Source of the DNA: JBKBRC01 sp046292345
Lineage (GTDB): Bacteria; Bacteroidota; Rhodothermia; Rhodothermales; Rubricoccaceae
NCBI GenBank assembly: GCA_046292345.1
Contig: JBKBRC010000002.1
Span: 85,120-149,119 of the forward strand
Length of the DNA stretch: 64,000 nucleotides
Direction of reading: 5' to 3'
This document shows positions 35,351 through 42,518 of this stretch, piece after piece. Every line of letters starts with the position of its first letter. Position 1 is the first letter of the stretch. The position numbers and the translations under genes are program-made. Under the pieces are notes generated by a model. It made no database searches and was not told the DNA's origin. It was given only the letters and a program-made list of their open reading frames with translations.

Positions 35351-36379
35351 TCAGGTGGGCAGGACGGGGGCGGGACCGCCGGTCGTCTCGCGCACGACCA
35401 GGCGGGGCGCGAACACGGTGTGCGAGGGCGGCGTCTCGGGTGCGATGATGCGGCGGAGGAGCTTCTCGATGGCCAGCTTGCCCATCTCGTACATCGGCTG
35501 GCGGAGCGTCGTCAGGCCCACATAGGCGCTCGAGGCCACGTCGTCGAAGCCGACGAGCTCGGGCGCGGCAGCGCCCTCGAGGCCGGCCTCGCGGATGGCC
35601 CGCAGCGCGCCGAGCGCCATCACGTCGGCGGCCGCGAAGACGGCCGTCGGGGGCGTCTCGAGCGCGAGCAGGCGCTGCATGGCGCGGTAGCCGGCGTAGC
35701 GCGTGTAGCCGTGCTGCTCGCGGTCCCACTCGGCCGCGACGACGCAGGCCTCGTCGCAGGCGAGGCCGAGGCCCCGAAGCGCTTCCGTGTAGCCCGCCTT
35801 GCGCTCGGCTGCCGGCACGGATTCCTCGCTCGGCAGGATCAGCCCGATGCGCGTGTGGCCGCGCTCGGCCAGGTGGCGCACGGCCTCGGCGGCGCCGCGC
35901 CGGTTGTCCACGCTGACCGAGTCGAAGTCGTCGTGGTGCGAGTCGACGAGCACGACGGGGCGGCGGCTGGTGGCCAGGCGGCGCGCGCGCGCGGGCGTGA
36001 GCGGCGTCGAGACGAGCAGCAGCCCGTCGGCCCGGCCGCGCTGCACGGCGCGCGCGAGCGGCCCGTCCACCTTGCCAATCGTGCGGCTGGCATAAACGAG
36101 CAGGTCGTAGTCCGACTCGTCGAGCCGGTCCTGCATGCCGCGGATGACCTCCATGAAGAAAAACGAGGTCATCATCGGCACGACGGCCGAGATCAGCTTC
36201 GTGTTCTGCCGCGCCAGGCTCTGCGCGCTCGCGTGCGGCTCGTAGCCCAGGCGCTCCGCGACCGAGAACACGCGCCGGCGCGTGCCCTCGGACACGCGCG
36301 GGTGCTCGTTGAAGACGCGCGAGACGGTCGCGATGGAGACGCGCGCGTGCTCGGCGATGTCGTAGATCGTGACGGACAC
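35351..36379 (-). CDS. LacI-family transcriptional regulator of the alpha-glucan locus
   Basis: This 342-residue regulator starts at GTG 36379. The N-terminal helix-turn-helix reads TIYDIAEHARVSIATVSRVFNEH (cited in part as DIAEHARVSIATVSRVFN), followed by a hinge helix (ASAQSLARQNTKLISAVVP in part). The periplasmic-binding-protein-like effector domain contains TRIGLILPSEESVPAAERKAGY (in part) and ends GMGKLAIEKLLRRI-like EMGKLAIEKLLRRIIAPE. It heads the leftward locus, 77 bp before the TonB receptor. A consensus promoter and a palindromic LacI-type operator lie immediately upstream (36401-36457), so it probably represses itself and perhaps the whole locus. The likely inducer is a maltooligosaccharide, by inference from the genes it precedes. 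Confidence 0.93.
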   Translation of the reverse strand: MSVTIYDIAEHARVSIATVSRVFNEHPRVSEGTRRRVFSVAERLGYEPHASAQSLARQNTKLISAVVPMMTSFFFMEVIRGMQDRLDESDYDLLVYASRTIGKVDGPLARAVQRGRADGLLLVSTPLTPARARRLATSRRPVVLVDSHHDDFDSVSVDNRRGAAEAVRHLAERGHTRIGLILPSEESVPAAERKAGYTEALRGLGLACDEACVVAAEWDREQHGYTRYAGYRAMQRLLALETPPTAVFAAADVMALGALRAIREAGLEGAAAPELVGFDDVASSAYVGLTTLRQPMYEMGKLAIEKLLRRIIAPETPPSHTVFAPRLVVRETTGGPAPVLPT

Positions 36380-36400
36380 GGGGCCGGGGGCCGCTGTCTG

Positions 36401-36414
36401 TGAAAGCGCTTACA
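36401..36414. promoter_or_regulatory. LacI-family operator (TGTAAGCGCTTTCA on the minus strand)
   Basis: The 14-bp near-palindrome tgaaagcgcttaca has the central CG and half-sites characteristic of LacI/GalR operators. It lies 22 bp upstream of the GTG of the LacI regulator and just downstream of the predicted transcription start, an ideal position for repression. Confidence 0.8.
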
Positions 36415-36428
36415 GCGGGCTGTCGGCA

Positions 36429-36457
36429 ATAATAGGATAACCTCCTGGGCCGGTCAA
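36429..36457 (-). promoter_or_regulatory. Promoter of the LacI regulator gene
   Basis: On the minus strand TTGACC (36452-36457) and TATTAT (36429-36434) are separated by 17 bp. The same sequence also approximates the Bacteroidota form TTG-N20-TAnnTTTG (TATTATTG). Transcription would start near 36422, just before the operator. Confidence 0.75.
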
Positions 36458-36599
36458 GCCAGGGCGAGGCCCCTTTTTCGTGCCCTGCCAGTCCCGCCCC
36501 GAGGCTCCTAGCGGAAGGGCTTTCATGCGCTTACGCCCCCACGCCCGGGCGCGGCCCCGCTCGTTGCGGCAAGAATATTCGGCGCGGCGGAGCGCTCGG

Positions 36600-37700
36600 T
36601 CAGGCGTCCCTGGCCGGCTCCTCCCAGTCCTCGATCAGCCTGATCACCGCCTCGGCGATCTGGTCCTGCTCCACCGTCCCGACGATCTCGCCGCGCTTGA
36701 ACAGGTGCGCCCGCCCGCGCCCGAGGCTGACGCCGAGGTCGGCGCCGGCGGCCTCGCCGGGCCCGTTGACGGCGCAGCCCATCAGAGCCACGTTGAGGTC
36801 TTTCTCGAACTTGCGCCGGGCCACGGCCGCCTCGACCTCCTCGACGACCGAGAACAGGTCGCCGGCGAGGCGCCCGCACGTCGGGCACGCGATCACGTTG
36901 ACGCCCGGCCGGCCCAGGCGCAGCGCCTTGAGGATCTTGTGCCCCACCTCGACCTCGTGCACCGAGTCGGTTGCGAGCGAGACGCGGATCGTGTCGCCGA
37001 TGCCGTCGGCGAGCAGCGCGCCGATGCCAATCGCAGACTTGATCGTGCCCGACTGGAGGCTGCCGCTCTCGGTCACGCCAAGGTGCAGCGGGAACGGCGT
37101 GCGCTCGGCGAGCAGGCGGTAGGCCTGGATCATGAAGAACACGTCCGAGTGCTTGACCGAGATCACGAGGTCCTCGAAGCCCTCGCGCGTGCAGATCTCG
37201 ACGTGGCGCATGGCCGACTCGTAGAGCGCCTCCGGCTGCGGGTAGCCGTACTTGTCCAGGATGTCTTTCTCGAGCGAGCCCGAGTTGACGCCGATGCGGA
37301 TCGGGATGCCCTTGTCTCTGGCCGCCGCGAGCACCTCGCGCTCCCACTCCTCCTTGCCGATGTTGCCCGGGTTGAGGCGCACCTTGGCCACACCGGCCTC
37401 GATGGCCTTGAGCGCGTACTGGTAGTTGAAATGGATGTCGGCCACGATGGGCACGGGGCTCCCGGCGACGACCTCGGCGAGCGCGTCGGCATCTTCGGGG
37501 CGCGGCACCGCCACGCGCACGACGTCTGCGCCGGCCTCGGCCAGGCGGGTCACCTCGGCCACGCAACCTTCCACGTCGTGCGTCTTGCCGGTCGTCATGG
37601 ACTGCACCGAGATCGGCGCGCCGCCGCCGATCTGGACGGCCCCGACGTGTACGGGGCGGGACTCGCGCCGGGGGCGCAGGGCGGAGGCAGTGGGCTGCAT
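36600..37700 (-). CDS. ispG: 4-hydroxy-3-methylbut-2-en-1-yl diphosphate synthase (flavodoxin/ferredoxin)
   Basis: This 366-residue iron-sulfur enzyme carries out the penultimate step of the MEP isoprenoid pathway, converting MEcPP to HMBPP. It has the N-terminal TIM barrel (GGGAPISVQSMTTGKTHDVE in part, DIHFNYQYALKAIEAGVAKVRLNPGNIG in part, RIGVNSGSLEKDIL). The C-terminal 4Fe-4S domain has its cysteines in IACPTCGRL and MGCAVNGPGEA. I chose ATG 37700; the preceding in-frame GTG (37706) adds two residues. It is 36 bp downstream of the antiporter gene and may be co-transcribed with it. It is unrelated to the starch genes that follow beyond a 220-bp spacer. Confidence 0.96.
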   Translation of the reverse strand: MQPTASALRPRRESRPVHVGAVQIGGGAPISVQSMTTGKTHDVEGCVAEVTRLAEAGADVVRVAVPRPEDADALAEVVAGSPVPIVADIHFNYQYALKAIEAGVAKVRLNPGNIGKEEWEREVLAAARDKGIPIRIGVNSGSLEKDILDKYGYPQPEALYESAMRHVEICTREGFEDLVISVKHSDVFFMIQAYRLLAERTPFPLHLGVTESGSLQSGTIKSAIGIGALLADGIGDTIRVSLATDSVHEVEVGHKILKALRLGRPGVNVIACPTCGRLAGDLFSVVEEVEAAVARRKFEKDLNVALMGCAVNGPGEAAGADLGVSLGRGRAHLFKRGEIVGTVEQDQIAEAVIRLIEDWEEPARDA

Positions 37701-37736
37701 GGGCACGGGGATGGATCCGGCGAAGTTGCGGCAGGG

Positions 37737-38693
37737 TCAGAGCGCAGGCGGGCCCGCGTTCTGCGCGAGGTGGAACATGTAGGCGGCATAGCCCGCAAGC
37801 AGCACGCCGCCCTCGAGGCGGCTCAGGCGTCCGCCGCTGGCGAGCAGCGGCAGGATGGCCACCGCCACGGCCACCATCACGAGCAGGTCCGCCCCGCCGA
37901 TGCCCGGCGCCGTGAGCGGGCGCGCGAGCGCGGCCACGGAAAGGATGCCGAGCACGTTGAAAAGGTTCGAGCCGACGACGTTTCCGGCTGCGATGCCGCT
38001 CTCGCCGCGCACGGCCGCCACGAGCGTCGTGGCCAGCTCGGGCAGGCTCGTGCCGACGGCCACCACCGTCAGGCCGATCACGGCGTTACTCACGCCGAGC
38101 GCCTGCGCCAGCGCCACCGCCGACTCCACGAACAGGTGCGCCCCGCCGATCAGCGCCGCCAGTCCGCCCACGAGCAGCACCCCGTCTACGAGCGGATGCC
38201 CGGAGGGCGGCGGCAGGTCCTCCGCCAGGGCCAGCGCGGCCGTCTCGCGTCGCCCTGCCCGCACGCTGTAGCCGATGTAGGCGAACAGCGCCGCGAGCAG
38301 CAGCGCGCCCTCGGCGCGTCCGAGCGCTTTGTCGGCCAGCATCAGCGCCAGCACGACCGAGGCGCCGATCATGAGCGGCACGTCGCGGCGGAGCAGCGAC
38401 CGGCTCGTCGGGACGGGCCGCACGAGGGCGGCCACGCCCAGGATGAGCGCCAGGTTAGCCACGTTCGAGCCGACCACGTTGCCGACGGCGATGCCGCCGG
38501 CGCCGCGCAGCGCCGCCTGCACGCTCACGAGTAGCTCGGGCGCGCTCGTCCCGAACGCCACCACCGTCAGGCCGATCACGAGCGGCGTCAGCCCGACGCG
38601 CAGCGCCAGCGACGCCGCCCCTCGTACGAGCATGGTCGCACCGGCCGTCAGCACGGCGAGCCCGGCCGCGATCAGAAACAGTTGGATGATCAT
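37737..38693 (-). CDS. YrbG-type Na+/Ca2+ exchanger (CaCA family), paralogue 1
   Basis: This 318-residue inner membrane protein consists of two inverted halves of five helices. Both alpha repeats are clear: VGLTPLVIGLTVVAFGTSAPELLVSV followed by GNVVGSNVANLALILG, and VIGLTVVAVGTSLPELATTLVA followed by GNVVGSNLFNVLGILS (each cited in part). The Glu residues in APEL and LPEL bind the cations in this family. It exchanges Na+ (or K+) for Ca2+ across the inner membrane. A second paralogue lies at 40333-41298, and the Mrp Na+/H+ antiporter follows, so this region looks devoted to cation homeostasis. Confidence 0.93.
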   Translation of the reverse strand: MIIQLFLIAAGLAVLTAGATMLVRGAASLALRVGLTPLVIGLTVVAFGTSAPELLVSVQAALRGAGGIAVGNVVGSNVANLALILGVAALVRPVPTSRSLLRRDVPLMIGASVVLALMLADKALGRAEGALLLAALFAYIGYSVRAGRRETAALALAEDLPPPSGHPLVDGVLLVGGLAALIGGAHLFVESAVALAQALGVSNAVIGLTVVAVGTSLPELATTLVAAVRGESGIAAGNVVGSNLFNVLGILSVAALARPLTAPGIGGADLLVMVAVAVAILPLLASGGRLSRLEGGVLLAGYAAYMFHLAQNAGPPAL

Positions 38694-38839
38694 GGATGGA
38701 TGATCATGGACGCAGGGTCAGAGGGCAGCGTGCGGCGCCCACGGGCAGGCGCGCCCGGTCAACGCCTGGTGAGGGGCAGGGCTTCACCGGGAGGCCGGCG
38801 CACGACAAGTTCACCGTGCCGGGAAGCTCGCCATGCAGG

Positions 38840-38902
38840 CAAGTCTGCCACGCGAAGGGCCAAGTTTGCCACGCGAAGGGCCAAGTCTGCCACGCAAAGG
38901 GC
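38840..38902. repeat. Three 21-bp tandem repeats in the spacer after the L,D-transpeptidase gene
   Basis: Units at 38840-38860, 38861-38881 and 38882-38902 begin caagtctgccacgc or caagtttgccacgc and end gaagggc or aaagggc. They sit in the 246-bp spacer between the antiporter start (38693) and the transpeptidase stop (38940), which holds no other feature I can support. Two single-base differences separate the copies. Confidence 0.9.
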
Positions 38903-38939
38903 GCGCCGCGCCGTACGAGCCAGAAAGAGGGAGGCCACG

Positions 38940-39929
38940 CTACGCGCGCGCGCGCGCCGCCGGGCGGGCGCTTTGCTGAGCGCGGCGCTGCTGGTCGAAG
39001 GCGCGCTGCTGCTCCGTGCCCGCAGGCACGCTGTAGGGATCGGCGGGGAGATCGACCACGCGCAGCACAGGGCCCTCGGGCGTGTGCACGAAGCGGCGCG
39101 GGGGCCCGTCGGGCTCCTCGCCGGCGCCGAGCACGAGCACCGTTGTGCCCTGCCGCAGCACGCGGCCGCTGCGACTCGCGTAGCCGTCGGCGGCCGAGCC
39201 GGCGGTCGTCTGCCAGCCGTCGGCCCAGTGGTAGATCCAGCGCGCGTCGGCGAGCATCATGCGCACGCAGCCGTGGGAGCCGGGGGCGCCGCTGGGCAGG
39301 TGGTACTGGTGGATATGGATGCCGCGGCGGTCGTGGAAGTTGAACACGTAGCGCATGAACCAGCGCTCGCCCGGCGGCGAGAGCGTCGAGACGCGCGCCT
39401 CCTCCTTCCAGTTGAAGTTGAAGCGTCCGGCCGGCGTGCGGCTCTCCGGCCCGCCCGTGTTGACGAGGCCCCAGCGCACGAGCCGTCCGTCTTCGTAGGC
39501 CGCCCACGCCTGCACGCCCATGTGGATGACGAACAGCTTGCCGAGGGGCCGCGCGCCGGCGTACTCGCGCGGGAAGGGCGCGTAGGCGCGCGCGTCGAGG
39601 TCGAAGTGGCTCGGCAGCACGAGCGTGTCGCCGATGGCGAGGTCGTCCAGATAGATGCGGTTCAGAAACGCGACCATGCCGAGCTTCTCGCGCCCGGCGC
39701 GCGCGTCCCCGTCGCCGACGGCGCGGTAGAGGTCGTTGCGCGCGAAGATGGAGTTATTCGTCTCGTGCTCGAGCACGTAGTAGCGGTACGTGACGTGCGG
39801 GAGCGCGTCGAGGCTGTCGCGGTGGGCGTACATGAGCGCCTCGAGCGCGGCCTGGTTGTAGAGCCGGTCCTGCGCCTCGGCAGGCAGGGCCAGGGCGAGA
39901 GCGAGAGCGAGGCAGGCAAGCGAGCGCAT
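38940..39929 (-). CDS. L,D-transpeptidase (YkuD domain), exported
   Basis: This 329-residue protein has signal MRSLACLALALALALPAEAQ (start ATG 39929; the longer frame crosses the N run and is spurious). A helical N-terminal region is followed by the YkuD catalytic domain (FVIHMGVQAWAAYEDGRLVRW in part, GGPESRTPAGRFNF, IHIHQYHLPSGAPGSHGCVRM in part) with catalytic Cys in SHGCVRM. It forms 3-3 peptidoglycan cross-links or attaches proteins to the wall in the periplasm. The C-terminal tail is Gln/Arg/Ala-rich. Upstream lies a 121-bp repeat on both sides of an assembly gap, so its promoter region is incompletely known. Confidence 0.9.
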   Translation of the reverse strand: MRSLACLALALALALPAEAQDRLYNQAALEALMYAHRDSLDALPHVTYRYYVLEHETNNSIFARNDLYRAVGDGDARAGREKLGMVAFLNRIYLDDLAIGDTLVLPSHFDLDARAYAPFPREYAGARPLGKLFVIHMGVQAWAAYEDGRLVRWGLVNTGGPESRTPAGRFNFNWKEEARVSTLSPPGERWFMRYVFNFHDRRGIHIHQYHLPSGAPGSHGCVRMMLADARWIYHWADGWQTTAGSAADGYASRSGRVLRQGTTVLVLGAGEEPDGPPRRFVHTPEGPVLRVVDLPADPYSVPAGTEQQRAFDQQRRAQQSARPAARARA

Positions 39930-39955
39930 GGAGCGGGGCGTCCGGCAGAACGGCA

Positions 39956-40297
39956 AACGGGCGCAAGAACGAACGTCCCGGCAGGCTATTTCCACCGCTG
40001 AATCCGAATTTTCCACTGCCGAATCCGAATTCTTCTGCAGCGAGGCCCGAATTCTTCTGCAGCGAGGCCCGAATTCNNNNNNNNNNNNNNNNNNNNNNNN
40101 NNNNNNNNNNNNNNNNNNNNNNNNNNNNNNNNNNNNNNNNNNNNNNNNNNNNNNNNNNNNNNNNNNNNNNNNNNNNAACGGGCGCAAGAACGAACGTCCC
40201 GGCAGGCTATTTCCACCGCTGAATCCGAATTTTCCACTGCCGAATCCGAATTCTTCTGCAGCGAGGCCCGAATTCTTCTGCAGCGAGGCCCGAATTC
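39956..40297. repeat. 121-bp direct repeat on both sides of an assembly gap
   Basis: Bases 39956-40076 and 40177-40297 are identical over 121 bp. Each copy contains sub-repeats: gaatccgaattttccactg-like 20-bp units and two 22-bp units starting gaattcttctgcagcgag. The 403-bp region 39930-40332 holds no gene; it covers the upstream region of the L,D-transpeptidase and the 3' side of the second antiporter. Copy number is unknown because of the gap. The repeat is more AT-rich than its surroundings. Confidence 0.95.
40077..40176. other. Assembly gap, 100 N
   Basis: A run of exactly 100 N between two identical 121-bp repeats, so the assembly failed in a tandem array. Its true length is unknown. 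Confidence 0.97.
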
Positions 40298-40332
40298 ACG
40301 CGCCGCCGCGGGCGGCGTCCCGGCCGGCGCCG

Positions 40333-41298
40333 TCAGACCGGCACGATCCACCACAGGTAGAGGGCATAGCAGACGAGCAGCACGAAGCCCTCCCAGCGCC
40401 GCGTGCGCGCACCGGTGGCGAGGAAGAAGTACGTCAGCGCCGCGATGCCCACCATGATGCCGAGCACGTCCCAGCCAATGTCGGGCGAGCGGAACGGGGC
40501 GACGAGGGCCACCGGCCCGATCACGCCGAACACGTTGAAGATGTTGGAGCCGATGGCGTTGCCGAGCGCCATCTCGCCCTGCCGCCGCGCCGCCGCCACG
40601 AGCGTCGTGGCCAGCTCGGGCAGGCTCGTGCCGACGGCGATGAGCGTGAGCCCGATCACGGCCTCGCTCACCCCTACGTCGCGCGCCAGGTCCACGGCGC
40701 CGCGCACGAGCAGGTCGGCACCGTAGACGAGCAGCGCCACCCCGCCGATGGCGAAGAGCGCGTGCCGGAAGACGCGCCGCCGCGGCTCGGCCAGCGCCGC
40801 CTCGACCTCGGGCGGGAGCTCCACCTCGCGCGCGGCGCGGACGGCCCGGCGCGAGGCGCGGATGCTGTGGAACGTGTAGGCCACGATGCCCGCCGTGAGC
40901 AGCCCTCCCTCCAGACGCGAGAGCCCGCCATCGGCCATGAACGCGAGCAGCAGCAGCAGCGACACGATCATGACCGGCATGTCGAAGCGGAGCAGCGTGC
41001 GGCTGATGGCCATCGGCGCCAGCGCCGTCGCCGCGCCCACGATCAGGCCCAGGTTGGCGATGTTCGAGCCGACGACGTTGCCGGCGGCCACGCCGCCCTG
41101 CCCGCGCAGCGAGGCGCCCAGGCTGACCATGAGCTCGGGGCTGCTCGTGCCGAAGGCTACGACCGTCAGCCCGACCACGAGCGGCGAGACCCCGAAGCGC
41201 AGCGCGAGCGTCGAGGCCCCGCGCACGAGCGCCTCGGCGCCGGCGAGCAGCAGCACGAGGCCGATGCCGATGAGCCCGAGGCTTTCGAGGGTGGTCAC
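40333..41298 (-). CDS. YrbG-type Na+/Ca2+ exchanger (CaCA family), paralogue 2
   Basis: This 321-residue inner membrane protein is homologous to the protein at 37737-38693. Its alpha repeats are VSPLVVGLTVVAFGTSSPEL with GNVVGSNIANLGLIVG, and VIGLTLIAVGTSLPELATTL with GNAIGSNIFNVFGVIG. I chose GTG 41298 because it places the first helix right after the start, as in the paralogue; the frame extends to a TTG at 41337 with no support. The cytoplasmic loop between the halves is longer and charged (SRRAVRAAREVELPPEVEAAL in part). It is divergent from the Mrp operon. Confidence 0.92.
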   Translation of the reverse strand: MTTLESLGLIGIGLVLLLAGAEALVRGASTLALRFGVSPLVVGLTVVAFGTSSPELMVSLGASLRGQGGVAAGNVVGSNIANLGLIVGAATALAPMAISRTLLRFDMPVMIVSLLLLLAFMADGGLSRLEGGLLTAGIVAYTFHSIRASRRAVRAAREVELPPEVEAALAEPRRRVFRHALFAIGGVALLVYGADLLVRGAVDLARDVGVSEAVIGLTLIAVGTSLPELATTLVAAARRQGEMALGNAIGSNIFNVFGVIGPVALVAPFRSPDIGWDVLGIMVGIAALTYFFLATGARTRRWEGFVLLVCYALYLWWIVPV

Positions 41299-41607
41299 GC
41301 GGAGAGAAAGGGGCGCGTACGACGAAAAAACGAGCAATCAGAAGACACGGCGGGGGCCCGCGCGGCACGGCCGGGCGCGAGCGCACACCCGTCTGCACAC
41401 CATCCAGAATCGCCCTCAGCGGGCCGCTGCAAGCGGTTTTGCCGGCGCAACGTACGCGTGAGCGGAGCGGCGGGTCCATGGCGAGGTAGAAACCGGCCGT
41501 CCAAGGCCGCGTCTGTAGACTGGCCATCTTGCGCGGCAGCCGTTAGTCTGCATAGCCTGCGTTTCGCCACGGCCGCCTCTCCACCACCGGCCCATTCTCC
41601 TGCTCCC
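41299..41607. other. Divergent intergenic region between antiporter 2 and the Mrp operon
   Basis: This 309-bp stretch carries no supportable gene. It should contain the promoters for both directions. TTGCGC near 41548 and a downstream CATAGC are only a weak sigma-70-like pair for mrpF, so I do not call a site. No operator palindrome or RNA element was recognised. Confidence 0.6.
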
Positions 41608-41985
41608 ATGCCCGAAGCCTCTGCCGTGCTCGGCGGCGCCGCTACGTTCGCGTTCGCCGCGCTCAGCGCCGCGCTCGTGCTCTCGCTCGTCCGGCTCGTC
41701 CGCGGCCCGAGCCTGCCCGACCGAGTCGTCGCGCTGGACCTGATCGGCTACCTCGTCGTGGGCTTCGTCGTGCTCTATGCCATCGTGACTGACGAGCCGG
41801 CGTTTCTGGACGCGGCGGTCATCCTGGCGCTGATCGCATTCGTGGGCACGGTCGCGTTTGCGCGCTACGTCGAGTTCACGAACGACCTTTCGCAGCTGCC
41901 TCCGCGGCTGCTGTGGCTCCACCGCAAGCAGCACGGCGACACGCCCGACCCGAGCCTCCCCAAACCGCCCTCGGAGCCCGTCTGA
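41608..41985 (+). CDS. mrpF: Mrp/Mnh Na+/H+ antiporter subunit F
   Basis: This 125-residue protein has three membrane helices (AATFAFAALSAALVLSLVRL, LIGYLVVGFVVLYAIV, AAVILALIAFVGTVAFARY). The family motif RGPSLPDRVVALDLIG lies between helices 1 and 2. The C-terminal about 30 residues are hydrophilic. It is the first gene of a seven-subunit Mrp operon, and its TGA overlaps the ATG of mrpG (ATGA at 41985), showing translational coupling. The complex expels Na+ in exchange for protons across the inner membrane. Confidence 0.93.
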   Translation: MPEASAVLGGAATFAFAALSAALVLSLVRLVRGPSLPDRVVALDLIGYLVVGFVVLYAIVTDEPAFLDAAVILALIAFVGTVAFARYVEFTNDLSQLPPRLLWLHRKQHGDTPDPSLPKPPSEPV

Positions 41986-42518
41986 TGATCGACCTCCTGA
42001 CCGCCCTCTGCCTTGTCGCCGGGGCGGGCTTTGCGTTCGTGGCCGCACTCGGCGTCGTCCGCATGCCGGACGTGTTCATGCGCATGCATGCGGCCACCAA
42101 GGCCGGCACGCTCGGCGCGAGCCTGATCCTGCTCGGCGCCGCCCTGCACGTCGATGGCATTGGCGTGACGTCGCGCGTCGTCGCGACGATTCTGTTTCTG
42201 CTGCTCACCGCGCCCGTGGCCGGCCACGTGATCGGACGCGCCGCCTACTTCCGCGGTACACCCCTGTGGAAGCACACGCGCGCCGACGCGCTCACGGCCG
42301 GCTTCAGAGCCAACGGCGCAGCGCACGAAGCGGCCTCCGGGCAGGGCGCCTCCGGACAGGGCGCCTCCGGACAGGGCGCCTCCGGGCAGGGCGCCTCCGG
42401 GCACGGCGCCTCCGGGCAGGGCGCCTCCGGGCACGGCGCCTCCGGGCACGGCGCGGCCGCATCGTCCGGCGCGCCCCTCGGCTCTTCTCGTCCTTCCACC
42501 TCTTCGCCCTCCGCCTGA
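41985..42518 (+). CDS. mrpG: Mrp/Mnh Na+/H+ antiporter subunit G with repetitive C-terminal tail
   Basis: This 177-residue protein has a core (residues 1-95) with three helices and the MrpG signature GVVRMPDVFMRMHAATKAGT. The C-terminal half is an unusual extension of eight five-residue repeats (ASGQG/ASGHG), whereas typical MrpG proteins end after about 110-120 residues. The tail should face the cytoplasm or periplasm as a flexible linker; its function is unknown. Both ends overlap neighbours by ATGA (41985 and 42518). The start ATG 41985 is chosen for that overlap and because it begins exactly at the first helix. Confidence 0.92.
   Translation: MIDLLTALCLVAGAGFAFVAALGVVRMPDVFMRMHAATKAGTLGASLILLGAALHVDGIGVTSRVVATILFLLLTAPVAGHVIGRAAYFRGTPLWKHTRADALTAGFRANGAAHEAASGQGASGQGASGQGASGQGASGHGASGQGASGHGASGHGAAASSGAPLGSSRPSTSSPSA
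42333..42452 (+). repeat. 15-bp tandem repeat, eight units, encoding ASGQG/ASGHG
   Basis: Eight 15-bp units (gcctccgggcagggc and close variants) encode ASGQG or ASGHG at the end of mrpG. Variation among units is limited to one or two bases, including a single change that gives His instead of Gln. Confidence 0.93.
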
